Shown here: in pieces, positions 8,728 to 17,245 of the stretch
Layout of the letters: each line of letters begins with the position of its first letter
Numbering within the stretch: the stretch's first letter is position 1
From: JAGVSV01 sp050952845
Lineage (GTDB): Bacteria; Bacillota; Clostridia; Christensenellales; Aristaeellaceae
Direction: 5' to 3'
DNA length: 64,000 nt
Assembly (NCBI GenBank): GCA_050952845.1
Contig: JBMNLP010000001.1
Location: forward strand, 3,100,001 to 3,164,000
The notes under the pieces: generated by a model
Database searches by the model: none
What the model was told of the DNA's origin: nothing
The model's input: only the letters and a program-made list of their open reading frames with translations
Program-made: the position numbers and the translations under genes

Positions 8728-9494
8728 AATCGATGCTGGCCTTTGCCAAAAAAGAATGGACAGGCCAGGCTCGTTCAGGGCAGCTGATGATCCTCAGCAT
8801 CATCTTCATATTGCTGGGCATCATGAACCCGGCGATTGCTAAACTAACGCCCTGGCTATTGGAAATGATGGCGGATGCCCTTGCCGAAAGCGGCGTGATT
8901 GTAACTGCGGTGGCTGTCGATGCCATGGATTCATGGATGCAGTTTTTCAAAAATGCCCCCTTGGGCTTGCTTGCTTTTCTCCTGATAGAAAGCAGCGTTT
9001 TCACCAGCGAATATCAATCGGGCACATTGGTGCTGGCGGTGACAAAAGGGCTGGATCGCTACAAGATTTTGGTTTCCAAGTCGGCGCTGCTTGTCGCTCT
9101 CTGGACAGCCGGTTACTGGCTCAGCTTTTACATCACCTATGGATATAATGCGTATTATTGGGACAACGGCGTTGCCCAGAACCTGGTGTTTTCTGTGGTC
9201 TGCTGGTGGCTTTTCGGCTTTTTGACGGTAGCGCTGACCGTATTGTTTTCCACGATAGCCAGGTCAAACACCGGGGTGCTGATAGGAGTGGGCACTGCGG
9301 TGCTTGCGCTGTATGTCATCAGCCTGTTCCCTGAAACAATGGCGTTCTCTCCGCTTTTTTTAACGGACGGCAATGCCTTGATTTATGGTACTGTGAGTGC
9401 GTCAATCTATACGACCGCATTGGTGTCGACGATTGTTTTGTCTGCACTGTGCTTCGGCATCAGCGTTCCCATATTCAACAGGAAGCAGATATAG
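8724..9494 (+). CDS. ABC-2 type exporter permease
   Basis: A 256-residue membrane protein with about six hydrophobic segments, an N-terminal amphipathic start (MKSMLAFAKKEWTGQARSGQ) and the characteristic EYQSGTLVLAVTKGLDRYKIL elbow-helix region of ABC2_membrane permeases. Its ATG overlaps the ATPase stop by 4 bp. Together with the ATPase it should form an exporter or self-resistance pump under the MerR-type regulator. Confidence 0.85.
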   Translation: MKSMLAFAKKEWTGQARSGQLMILSIIFILLGIMNPAIAKLTPWLLEMMADALAESGVIVTAVAVDAMDSWMQFFKNAPLGLLAFLLIESSVFTSEYQSGTLVLAVTKGLDRYKILVSKSALLVALWTAGYWLSFYITYGYNAYYWDNGVAQNLVFSVVCWWLFGFLTVALTVLFSTIARSNTGVLIGVGTAVLALYVISLFPETMAFSPLFLTDGNALIYGTVSASIYTTALVSTIVLSALCFGISVPIFNRKQI

Positions 9495-9691
9495 CAGCTA
9501 TCTTGAGTTTCTGTATGGATATGACGTTACCCTTCTTTACGTAAAATGGATATCCTGCTCGAAAGCTGAATAAACGGTCGCTGCACATGCATATCTGGAG
9601 GAGAACAGCCGTACCTATGAAAAATGCGTGTAAAACAAGTAAAATCTGTGTAAAACACAGAAAACCAATGAAAAATCAGACCATTTTTGAC
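9495..9691. other. Upstream region of the Ugp-like operon
   Basis: About 200 bp with no gene. The notable part is 9627-9657, where GTAAAA occurs at 9630, 9639 and 9650, roughly one helical turn apart, ending about 37 bp before the -35 box of the next operon. Read on the minus strand these are TTTTAC units that loosely resemble PhoP boxes of Gram-positive bacteria. Confidence 0.4.
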
Positions 9692-9720
9692 TTGACTTGA
9701 TGGCCTATCAATGGTATAAA
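9692..9720 (+). promoter_or_regulatory. Promoter of the Ugp-like operon
   Basis: TTGACT at 9692-9697, a 17-bp spacer and TATAAA at 9715-9720, followed by about 48 bp to the binding-protein ATG. This is a near-consensus sigma-A promoter. Confidence 0.75.
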
Positions 9721-9774
9721 AATAAGGCAGGACAGTATCTGTCTGAGCAAATAAATCAGAGGGGAGATTACCAG

Positions 9775-11073
9775 ATGAGGAAATTCATGGCACTGTCACT
9801 ATCGGTTGTACTCTTGCTGTCGCTGGCGTCCGTAGCGCTGGCTCAGGAGGGTGTCACTATCAACTTCTGGCACACCGGCGGTTCCGGCGCGCTGGCTGAA
9901 GCCGTGACCTACGCGACCACGCAGTTCAACGACACCATCGGCAAGGAGAAGGGGATCACGGTTGTGGACACCTATATTGGTGGCTACGACGAGCTGACCT
10001 CCAAAATCATGCTGTCCGTCCAGGCCGGCGAACAGCCCCAGGTTGCAATTTTGGCGAACACCATGGTGGGCTGGTTCATGGAGGATGGGGTGCTGGCCGA
10101 TATGATGCCTTACGCGGAGGCAGACGGCTTTGATGTCTCCAACATCATGGATCCCTTCATGCTGACCATGGGCAACCGGGACGGGGAGCTGCATTCCGTG
10201 CCCTTCTTCCGTTCCACTCCCATCCTGTACTACAACAAGGGCATGGCGGATGCGGCCGGCCTGGAAGCCCCCAAGACCATTGAGGAGCTGGAAGCGTTTG
10301 GCAAAGCCCTGCACAAGGTGAGCGACAGCGGGGAGACCGAAGTTTGGGGCTTTCAAATCCTGAAGGACTTTGGCTACTACAACGCAGCCAACCTCTGGCA
10401 GCTGGGTTCCAGCATGTTCACCGAGGACGGCTCCAAGTCCCCTGCGCTGGAAGATGGTACCATGCTCAAGGTGCTTTCGGACTGGCGCCGCTGGGTGGAC
10501 GAGGGCTGGTGCCGCTCCTTTGACTCCACCGAACAAGGCGCCAAGATGCAGGAGCTGTTCTTCCAGGGCAAGCTGGCCAGCTTCTGGATGTCCACCGGCG
10601 GCTTGCGCAACGTGATCAAGGGCTGTGAGGAGAACGGCGTTGAGCTTGGCGTGACCACCTTCACCACCTATGATCCGGAGAAGCCCATCAGCATGATCGG
10701 CGGCGGCAACGTCGGTATCATTGGTACGGGCAACAGCGACGAGCAGATCGCAGCATCCTGGGAGTTTGTCAAATTCCTGATGAGCGACGAGTTGGTGGCC
10801 AACACCTCCATCACCACCGGCTATGTGCCTGTCACCAAGTCCGTAGCCGAGTTTCCCCGTCTGGTGGAATACTGGGCGTCCAACCCCATGGCAAAGGTCG
10901 CCTACGATCAGCTTGGCGACGCCATTCCCCAGGAATTCCCCTATGTGCCTTACCTGCAGGACTTCACCATTGTCTGCTGGGATGCCAGTTCCCTGTTAAT
11001 CCAGGACAAGAGCATCAACGCCGAGGAAGCGGTAGAGTACATTAAGACCAACACGGCGGCGCTCTTCCAGTAA
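9775..11073 (+). CDS. Solute-binding protein of a Ugp-like importer
   Basis: A 432-residue SBP_bac_1 protein with a Sec signal peptide (MRKFMALSLSVVLLLSLASV, cleavage near ALA-QEG) and no lipobox cysteine. The mature start VTINFWHTGGSGALAEAV and the following GGYDELTSKIMLSVQAGEQP match the UgpB/glycerol-3-phosphate branch of the family, and the genes downstream (ATPase, two permeases, glycerophosphodiesterase) agree. It is therefore likely to bind glycerol-3-phosphate or a glycerophosphodiester outside the cell. The start is set by AGGGGAG about 8 nt upstream. Confidence 0.85.
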   Translation: MRKFMALSLSVVLLLSLASVALAQEGVTINFWHTGGSGALAEAVTYATTQFNDTIGKEKGITVVDTYIGGYDELTSKIMLSVQAGEQPQVAILANTMVGWFMEDGVLADMMPYAEADGFDVSNIMDPFMLTMGNRDGELHSVPFFRSTPILYYNKGMADAAGLEAPKTIEELEAFGKALHKVSDSGETEVWGFQILKDFGYYNAANLWQLGSSMFTEDGSKSPALEDGTMLKVLSDWRRWVDEGWCRSFDSTEQGAKMQELFFQGKLASFWMSTGGLRNVIKGCEENGVELGVTTFTTYDPEKPISMIGGGNVGIIGTGNSDEQIAASWEFVKFLMSDELVANTSITTGYVPVTKSVAEFPRLVEYWASNPMAKVAYDQLGDAIPQEFPYVPYLQDFTIVCWDASSLLIQDKSINAEEAVEYIKTNTAALFQ

Positions 11074-11147
11074 GCGTCTGCCCTGACAGGCTACCATTGC
11101 GGACCTGAAGGCATCGTTAATCCGCGTCTGTCACCGATTTGGCAAAG

Positions 11148-11182
11148 AAGAAGCATGCCGGCCTTCAGCGGCATGTTTCTTT
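11148..11182 (+). terminator. Hairpin between binding protein and ATPase genes
   Basis: AAGAAGCATGCCG at 11148-11160 pairs with CGGCATGTTTCTT at 11169-11181 (13 bp, one G-U pair) around an 8-nt loop. The short T-rich tail suggests partial termination or mRNA protection that lowers expression of the genes after the binding protein. Confidence 0.6.
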
Positions 11183-11266
11183 AAAATTCTCTGTGTCGCT
11201 TGGTATCCAGGCTGGTTGTGTCGGCTTGGGACGGAGCAGGAAATTCTGCTGTGGAGGTGATTGTGC

Positions 11267-12322
11267 TTGGCGGGCATTGAACTGAAAAACATCTACAAGG
11301 CCTTTGGCAAAAACGTCATCATTGAGGATTTGAACCTGACCATCCAGGACGGCAAATTCACGGTTTTGGTGGGTCCGTCCGGCTGTGGGAAGACCACCCT
11401 GCTGCGCATCATTGCGGGCATCGGAGAGGCTACCTCTGGGCGCGTTCTGATGGATGGCGTGGAAATTACCGACCTGGAGCCGGGAAAACGCAATGTGGCG
11501 ATGGTGTTTCAGAATTACGCCATTTATCCTACCATGTCTGTGCGGGAAAACATCGAGTTTGGTCTGAAAAACAAAAAGGTGCCGGCAGCGGACCGGGAAA
11601 AGCTCGTCATGGATGTCACCCATTCCGTGGGGCTTACGGAGTACCTGGACCGGAAGCCGAGCACCCTCTCCGGCGGCCAGCGCCAGCGGGTTGCCCTGGC
11701 TCGGGCAATGGTAAAAAATCCCAAGGTCTTTTTGATGGATGAGCCCCTCTCCAATCTGGACGCTAAATTGCGCACCGCAATGCGCATTGAACTGATCGAG
11801 CTGCACGAGAAGCTCAAAACCACCTTCATTTATGTTACCCACGATCAGGTGGAAGCGATGTCCATGGCGGATATCATCGTATTGATGGACAAAGGCAAGA
11901 TTTTGCAGGAAGGCACGCCCTCCGAAATCTACAACGATCCCAAGAGCGTATTCATCGCTCAGTTTATCGGCTCCCCTGCCATGAACATCATTGAGGCTCG
12001 GGATGGCATCCAAGTGGGCTACAGGCCGGAAAGGATCACCCTGTCCACGGGGGCGGCTCAAAACATCATCGGCAAAGGCGTGGTCTTTACCCGGGAGATG
12101 CTGGGGCACGAGACGGTCTACAAGGTCCAGATGGCTGAAGATGCCGTGATGGTCAGAACCACGGATGATTCCTTCCTCATTGGAGACAATGTCAACGTAT
12201 CGGTTGCCCCGCAGCACATTTACTTTTTCGGGCCCGATGGGAACCGCATTCGGGAGGACGACCAGCAGCGCTTTGCGCTGGTTAAGAGCATCGTTGGGGA
12301 AATGTACCATGAAGCAGGATAA
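11267..12322 (+). CDS. ugpC: Sugar/glycerol-phosphate importer ATPase
   Basis: A 351-residue MalK/UgpC-type ATPase with Walker A GPSGCGKTT, Q-loop in MVFQNYAIYPTMSV, signature LSGGQRQRVALAR, Walker B VFLMDEPLSNLDAKLR and switch THDQVEAM. A TOBE/OB regulatory domain follows from about residue 235. The TTG at 11267 is preferred over that at 11261 because GGAGG then lies 9 nt upstream and the product begins MAGIELKNIY, as is usual in the family. It is the only such ATPase in the window, so it could also energise the three other CUT1 permease pairs, none of which has one nearby. Confidence 0.88.
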   Translation: MAGIELKNIYKAFGKNVIIEDLNLTIQDGKFTVLVGPSGCGKTTLLRIIAGIGEATSGRVLMDGVEITDLEPGKRNVAMVFQNYAIYPTMSVRENIEFGLKNKKVPAADREKLVMDVTHSVGLTEYLDRKPSTLSGGQRQRVALARAMVKNPKVFLMDEPLSNLDAKLRTAMRIELIELHEKLKTTFIYVTHDQVEAMSMADIIVLMDKGKILQEGTPSEIYNDPKSVFIAQFIGSPAMNIIEARDGIQVGYRPERITLSTGAAQNIIGKGVVFTREMLGHETVYKVQMAEDAVMVRTTDDSFLIGDNVNVSVAPQHIYFFGPDGNRIREDDQQRFALVKSIVGEMYHEAG

Positions 12323-13229
12323 AGGCGTATCCATGACCAAGCGCAGAAAGCAGCTCACCAGCTACCTGGTGTCCTATGCTATGATTGCCCCGGCGATCGC
12401 GTTTTTGATGGTTTTTGTCATTTACCCCATGTTCCACATCATCCAGCTGAGCTTGTACCGGGGCAACGCCACCAACCCCTACAAGCAGTTTATGGGCCTG
12501 GGCAACTACAAGGACATCTTCTTTGTCAAGACGGACTTTATTGAGGCGCTGAAGAATACGGGGATCTATACCTTCTATATTGTGGTCATCCTGATCTTCA
12601 TGTCCCTGATATTTGCGCTGTGGATGTTTGATGACCGGCGCATCAATCGGATTGCCCAGACCGCGTTTTTTACCCCCCACCTGGTAGCGTCGGTTTCCTG
12701 CGCTTTCATCTGGAGCTGGCTGTTCAGCTCGGATACCTACGGCCTGGTCAACACCATCCTCAGGGTTTTTGGCGTTCCGCCCGTTAACTGGCTGGGGGAT
12801 GTCAGGACTGCGATGGGCTGCATCATCGCGATGAACGTGTGGAAGTCCATCGGCTACTATGCGCTGATTTTGCTGTCTGCGCTGAAGGCCATCCCCACGG
12901 AGATTTACGAGGCTGCCAAGCTGGATGACGCCTCCAGGCTGAAAATCTTCTGGAAGATCACCCTGCCCATGCTCTCGCCCCAGCTTTTTTTCCTGCTGAT
13001 CACCATTACCATCGGTTCCTTCAAGGTCTTTGACTCGGTCCGGCTGATGACTGGCGGGGGTCCCGGCACCTCCACCCAGGTGATTTCGCTGTACATCTAC
13101 AACTACGCTTTCCAGCGCAACAACACCCTGGGCGTGGGCTCCGCGGCGGGCGTGGTGTTGATGTTGATTCTCATCTTCGTCACCCTGGTCGACTTCAAGG
13201 GCCTGGAGCGGCGGGTTCACTATCAGTAA
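12309..13229 (+). CDS. ugpA: Ugp-like importer permease A
   Basis: A 306-residue membrane subunit (MalF/UgpA type) with six predicted spans and coupling loop EIYEAAKLDDASRLKIF. The start at 12309 overlaps the ATPase end by 14 bp. An alternative ATG lies at 12333. Order and overlaps make one transcription unit of binding protein, ATPase and two permeases. Confidence 0.87.
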   Translation: MKQDKGVSMTKRRKQLTSYLVSYAMIAPAIAFLMVFVIYPMFHIIQLSLYRGNATNPYKQFMGLGNYKDIFFVKTDFIEALKNTGIYTFYIVVILIFMSLIFALWMFDDRRINRIAQTAFFTPHLVASVSCAFIWSWLFSSDTYGLVNTILRVFGVPPVNWLGDVRTAMGCIIAMNVWKSIGYYALILLSALKAIPTEIYEAAKLDDASRLKIFWKITLPMLSPQLFFLLITITIGSFKVFDSVRLMTGGGPGTSTQVISLYIYNYAFQRNNTLGVGSAAGVVLMLILIFVTLVDFKGLERRVHYQ

Positions 13230-13245
13230 AGGAGGTGCTGTAAGC

Positions 13246-14109
13246 ATGGTCGATCTGAATAAGCAGGAACTCACCGCGCGTCGCTTCATCAAATACTTGA
13301 AGCTGCTGCCCCGTGATCTCTTCAAGATCATAGTGATGTTGCTGTTCGCCTTCCCTTTCTACTGGATGCTGATCACGGCGTTTAAAACCTACGGCGAGGC
13401 CATCTTGACCCCGCCCACCCTCTGGCCCCGGAATTTCACTGTTGAGAGCTTCCAGACCATCAGCGAGTTAGGGGTGGGGCTGTGGCGTTATGCCCTGAAC
13501 TCCGTCATCGTCACCCTGTCCATTATTGCCATCCAGATGGTGATCATGTCCCTTGCTGCCTATGCCTTTGCCAAACGCAGCTTCCCGCTGCAGGGCATCC
13601 TCTTTGGTATTGTGATGGTGGCGTTCATGATTCCCGAGCAGATCACCTACATCTCGGTCTTCCTGATGATGTCGCGGGCCAAGCTTATCAACACCCTCTG
13701 GCCGCAGATATTGCCCTTTGGCGCCAACGCCTTCGGCATTTTCCTGCTGCGCCAGGGCTTCAAGCAGATCCCGGATGAAATCATCGAGAGCGCCAAGCTG
13801 GACTCTGCCTCCGAATTGCAAATCATCACCCAGATCATGCTCCCCATGAGCAAGGCGACCATGGTTACCATTGCGATGTTCTCCTTCATTTCACACTGGA
13901 ATGCCTATTTTTGGCCCCTGGTGATGACCATGAACGACTCGGTTCGCCCCCTGACCATGGCCATTGAGCGGCTCAGGGATGCCGAGCAGGGATTGATCTG
14001 GAACAACATCATGGCAGCCAACACCATCTTAGTGGTGCCGGTTATCATTGTGTTCATTTTTGCAAGCAAGAAAATCATCTCCGCTTTCGCCTACAGGGGC
14101 ATGAAATAG
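13246..14109 (+). CDS. ugpE: Ugp-like importer permease E
   Basis: A 287-residue membrane subunit (MalG/UgpE type) with six predicted spans and the coupling loop EIIESAKLDSASELQII. An AAAGGAGG site lies just after the preceding stop, 11 nt before the ATG. With permease A it forms the membrane channel. The GFKQIPDEI run just before the coupling loop is typical of UgpE relatives. Confidence 0.87.
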   Translation: MVDLNKQELTARRFIKYLKLLPRDLFKIIVMLLFAFPFYWMLITAFKTYGEAILTPPTLWPRNFTVESFQTISELGVGLWRYALNSVIVTLSIIAIQMVIMSLAAYAFAKRSFPLQGILFGIVMVAFMIPEQITYISVFLMMSRAKLINTLWPQILPFGANAFGIFLLRQGFKQIPDEIIESAKLDSASELQIITQIMLPMSKATMVTIAMFSFISHWNAYFWPLVMTMNDSVRPLTMAIERLRDAEQGLIWNNIMAANTILVVPVIIVFIFASKKIISAFAYRGMK

Positions 14110-14127
14110 AAAGAAGGGATCGTGCAT

Positions 14128-14931
14128 ATGCCAGAACCCAAAGCATTTTCCCGCCACGTGGAAGTGGCTGCCCACCGCGGTTATTCCAGGTTTTATCCGG
14201 AGAACACGCTGCCCGCCTTTGAGGCGGCGCTGCGGCTTCCGGTGGACAGCCTGGAGTTTGACCTGCACATGACCCGGGACAGGGAAATTGTCCTGATGCA
14301 TGACCACAAGGTGGACCGGACAACGGACGGCAGCGGGCCTGTCCGTTCTTTTACAAGCAGCCAGATCAAAACGCTGGATGCGGGCAGTTGGAAGGGTGAA
14401 GAATTCGCCGGTACCCGGGTGCCGCTGTTTTCCGAGCTTCTGGACATGTTAGCCGATTACCCGGACATCACCATCAACGTTGAGTTGAAGGATTACCCGG
14501 AGCATGGCGCAGAATGGGCTTTTGAATCCGCCGGTCGGATCATCAGGATGATGGAAAAGCACAAGGTGCTGGATCGGTGCTTCATCAACAGCTGGAGTGG
14601 TGAGATGCTGGAGTATGTCGACCGGGAATACGACCACAGCCTCCGCCTCCACGGCTATTTCCCCCTGGAGTTGATGGGGAGGAACCTGACCCGGGATCCA
14701 TATGAGTACTTATATTGCATCTGCTTGTTTGGCAGCAAAGAAAAGCCGGTGTGTGACCGGGAGAGCTTTGACTATGTGATCTCCAGGGGCGTAGCGCCCT
14801 GGGTTCACTACCCGGACGACAACCCGGACAGTTATGAGGAAGCCCTCCGCTACGGGGCGCAACTCATCACAGCCAATGATCCGGCTTTTGCATTGGCCTA
14901 CCTGCAGGAACACGGTTACCGAAAGCCCTGA
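14128..14931 (+). CDS. ugpQ: Glycerophosphodiester phosphodiesterase
   Basis: A 267-residue GDPD enzyme that hydrolyses glycerophosphodiesters, such as deacylated phospholipid head groups, to glycerol-3-phosphate and an alcohol. The catalytic signature is clear: HRG at residues 16-18, ENTLPAF, EFDLHMTRD and MHDHKVDRTTDG, with NVELKD as the metal-binding strand. There is no signal peptide, so it acts inside the cell on imported substrate. The ATG at 14128 is used because AAGAAGGG lies at a good distance, 18 bp after the permease. Confidence 0.9.
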   Translation: MPEPKAFSRHVEVAAHRGYSRFYPENTLPAFEAALRLPVDSLEFDLHMTRDREIVLMHDHKVDRTTDGSGPVRSFTSSQIKTLDAGSWKGEEFAGTRVPLFSELLDMLADYPDITINVELKDYPEHGAEWAFESAGRIIRMMEKHKVLDRCFINSWSGEMLEYVDREYDHSLRLHGYFPLELMGRNLTRDPYEYLYCICLFGSKEKPVCDRESFDYVISRGVAPWVHYPDDNPDSYEEALRYGAQLITANDPAFALAYLQEHGYRKP

Positions 14932-14991
14932 CTGCGGCAGGCAGGAGCCTGTCTCTTTATCGGCTAAGAATCAGCATACACTGGAGGACAC

Positions 14992-16284
14992 ATGGCAAAA
15001 CATCTGGTTGTCATCTCTGAGGATGCGCTTGTCTATGAAGACCTGCGCATCTTAAGGCATACGCCCAACTTCGCCAGGCATTGGGATCAAAGCGCCCGAA
15101 TCAGGAAGGTGCGCTCCATCTACCCTACCCTGACTTATCCGGCACATACCACCATGCGCACCGGCGTCTTTCCGGCAAAACATGGCATCGTCAACAACGA
15201 GCAGAAGACATTGTGTGAGGTGTCCTCCACCTGGGAGTTTTTCAACGATGCTGTCAAGGTAAAGGACCTCTTTGACGCCTGCAAGGCTCAGGGGCTGTCC
15301 ACCGCCGGGGTGTTCTGGCCGGTAACCGGCAACCATCCCTCCATTGATTACCTCATCAATGAATACTGGCCGCAGTCTCCGGAGGAAAGTGCGGAGGAAT
15401 GCTTCATCCATTCCGGCAGCAGCAGGGAGGTGCTGGAGAAAGTCATCAAGCCCAACCTGCACCTGCTGGAGCATCGCATCCACCCTTATTGCGACGCCTT
15501 TATTCACGCCTGTGCCTGCTTCATGATCCGGGAGTTCAAGCCCAACCTGCTGATGATTCACCCCGCCAACATCGATACCTACCGCCATCAGACCGGCATT
15601 TTCTCCGACCTGGTTACCCACGGCTTGCATGAAATTGATTACTGGCTGGGCGATATCATCAAGGCAGTTCGGGATGCGGGCATCTTGGAAGACACCGCCT
15701 TCTTCATCGTCAGCGACCATGGGCAGATCAACGTCACAAGGAAGTCTGCCCCCAATGTCCGCTTCCGGGAGCGCGGGATCATTGATGTGGACAGCTCGGG
15801 AAACATCACGGATTACTTAGCTTTCAGCAAGGCTGCCGGGATGTCTGCCCATGTCTACCTCAAAAACCCTTATTCAGCGCAGGAGCATGACCGTGTGCAC
15901 GATGTGCTGCTGGAGATGCGGGATGAAGGCGGCTTTGGAATTGAACGGGTCTACCTGGCGGAAGAAGCTGCCCAAGAGGAAGGGTTGGCAGGCGGCTTTT
16001 CCTTTGTGCTGGAGACAGACGGGAGCACCACCTTCATCAACGACTGGCTTGGCGCGCCTGTCCGGGCTTTTAGCAACGACAACCTGAGCCTGGGCCGGGG
16101 CGCCCACGGCCATCACCCGGATAAGGGACCCCAGCCGACGTTGTTTGCCTTTGGCCAGGGCATCAAGCCCGGCGTGGTGTTGGACAGCGCTTTCCTGGTC
16201 GACCTGGCGCCCACCTTCGCCCATGCCTTGGGCGTGCGCTTAGAGGAAGCCCAGGGGCAGGCCCTCACGGAGCTTTTTCAATGA
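14992..16284 (+). CDS. Alkaline-phosphatase-superfamily phosphodiesterase/pyrophosphatase
   Basis: A 430-residue cytoplasmic protein of the nucleotide pyrophosphatase/phosphodiesterase (NPP) type. The nucleophile region is IYPTLTYPAHTTMRTG, where the Thr of PTLTYP is the expected phosphorylated residue. The remaining two-metal ligands are in HPANIDTYRH, VSDHGQ and GAHGHHPD. NPP relatives cleave phosphodiesters of nucleotides, glycerophosphocholine or phosphonates. In this operon it probably handles diesters that the GDPD enzyme does not, or a second bond. It overlaps the next gene by ATGA. Confidence 0.82.
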   Translation: MAKHLVVISEDALVYEDLRILRHTPNFARHWDQSARIRKVRSIYPTLTYPAHTTMRTGVFPAKHGIVNNEQKTLCEVSSTWEFFNDAVKVKDLFDACKAQGLSTAGVFWPVTGNHPSIDYLINEYWPQSPEESAEECFIHSGSSREVLEKVIKPNLHLLEHRIHPYCDAFIHACACFMIREFKPNLLMIHPANIDTYRHQTGIFSDLVTHGLHEIDYWLGDIIKAVRDAGILEDTAFFIVSDHGQINVTRKSAPNVRFRERGIIDVDSSGNITDYLAFSKAAGMSAHVYLKNPYSAQEHDRVHDVLLEMRDEGGFGIERVYLAEEAAQEEGLAGGFSFVLETDGSTTFINDWLGAPVRAFSNDNLSLGRGAHGHHPDKGPQPTLFAFGQGIKPGVVLDSAFLVDLAPTFAHALGVRLEEAQGQALTELFQ

Positions 16285-17030
16285 GCGCCATGGGCAATGG
16301 GTTTGACTTGGTTGCCCTGGATATGGACGGCACGCTCACCCAGCATAAGTCCCCAATTGAAGAAGCCAATTACCAGGCTGTGTCCGCGTTGTTGAAGAAG
16401 TACCACGTGGTGATGATTGGCGCAGGCAGCTGCGAAAGGATTGCCCGGCAGATGCTCGGCTTGCCGGTGGATGCGGTAGGCTATTATGGGATGGAGTATG
16501 CCAGGCATGACCCTGCTACCCGGCAGTTCCATGTGTATGAGCAGCGCCGCGTTCCCATACCGGACAGGGAGGGTATCCTGCGCAAGGCAGCCTTGCTGCG
16601 GGAAAAGTACGGATACGGTGACTTTGCCGGCAACAGCATGGAGTTTCACGATTCAGGTATGCTGACTTTCGCACTGCTGGGGACAGACGCCAAGCTTGCT
16701 GACAAATTAGCTTTCGACCCGGACCGGGCAAAACGGCGGTTGATGCTGGAGGATGTTTGCGAGGCATTTTCTGAATACACGGTTTTCATTGGCGGCTCCA
16801 GCTCCTTTGACATCGTGCCAAAGCCCTACCAGAAGCTGTTTGCCCTTCAGAAATACTGCGAGGACAATGGATTCATGCTCTCCCGTGCTATTTATTTCGG
16901 CGATGATTACCGGCGCGGGGGAAACGACTGGCACATATTCGCATCTTCTGTCCGTGCCGTTGAAGTGGATGACTATCGGGACTTTTCGGACCTGAGCCGT
17001 GACCTTTTGGGCTGGGAAGTATCCGGATGA
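16281..17030 (+). CDS. HAD phosphatase related to eukaryotic-type phosphomannomutase
   Basis: A 249-residue HAD hydrolase. Motif I is LDMDGTLT, the cap is of the IIB type, and the last acidic motif is FGDDYRRGGNDWHIF, close to the GD...GGND motif of eukaryotic-like phosphomannomutases. Its 4-bp overlap with the phosphodiesterase and its place at the operon end suggest removal of phosphate from the product, for example glycerol-phosphate or a sugar phosphate. A mutase role is possible but less likely here. Confidence 0.75.
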   Translation: MSAMGNGFDLVALDMDGTLTQHKSPIEEANYQAVSALLKKYHVVMIGAGSCERIARQMLGLPVDAVGYYGMEYARHDPATRQFHVYEQRRVPIPDREGILRKAALLREKYGYGDFAGNSMEFHDSGMLTFALLGTDAKLADKLAFDPDRAKRRLMLEDVCEAFSEYTVFIGGSSSFDIVPKPYQKLFALQKYCEDNGFMLSRAIYFGDDYRRGGNDWHIFASSVRAVEVDDYRDFSDLSRDLLGWEVSG

Positions 17031-17100
17031 CAGGATAGGGCTGTTGCCAGAAAAGACAGACGGTACATCCCTCAATGCTTTATAATTTACTGATAACAAA

Positions 17101-17133
17101 GGGCATCGCGCCTGAAACGCGGTGTCTTTTTTG
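17101..17133 (+). terminator. Terminator of the Ugp-like operon
   Basis: GGCATCGCG and CGCGGTGTC pair, with G-U pairs, around a 7-nt loop and are followed by six T residues. It lies about 70 bp after the HAD gene stop. Confidence 0.65.
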
Positions 17134-17189
17134 CGGGTGGGCTATTCCAAGCTATATCAAGCGCATGTTTTTCCCCCAATTTGGTTTGG

Positions 17190-17218
17190 TTGACATGATT
17201 TTGCAGCCATACTATAAT
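17190..17218 (+). promoter_or_regulatory. Consensus promoter before the dCMP deaminase gene
   Basis: TTGACA at 17190-17195, 17-bp spacer, TATAAT at 17213-17218: a perfect sigma-A promoter. The start codon is 27 bp further on, so the leader is very short. Confidence 0.85.
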
Positions 17219-17245
17219 GAACACAAAACTTTCGGAGGAAACACC

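Noticed and set aside
11165..12358. Long open frame (397 codons) on the minus strand opposite the importer ATPase
   Set aside because: It is a shadow of ugpC in GC-rich DNA: no ribosome binding site, no recognisable domain, and the plus-strand frame has every ATPase motif.
12282..13331. Long minus-strand open frame opposite permease A
   Set aside because: The translation is rich in Gln, His and Asp, typical of an antisense reading, and overlaps two clear permease genes.
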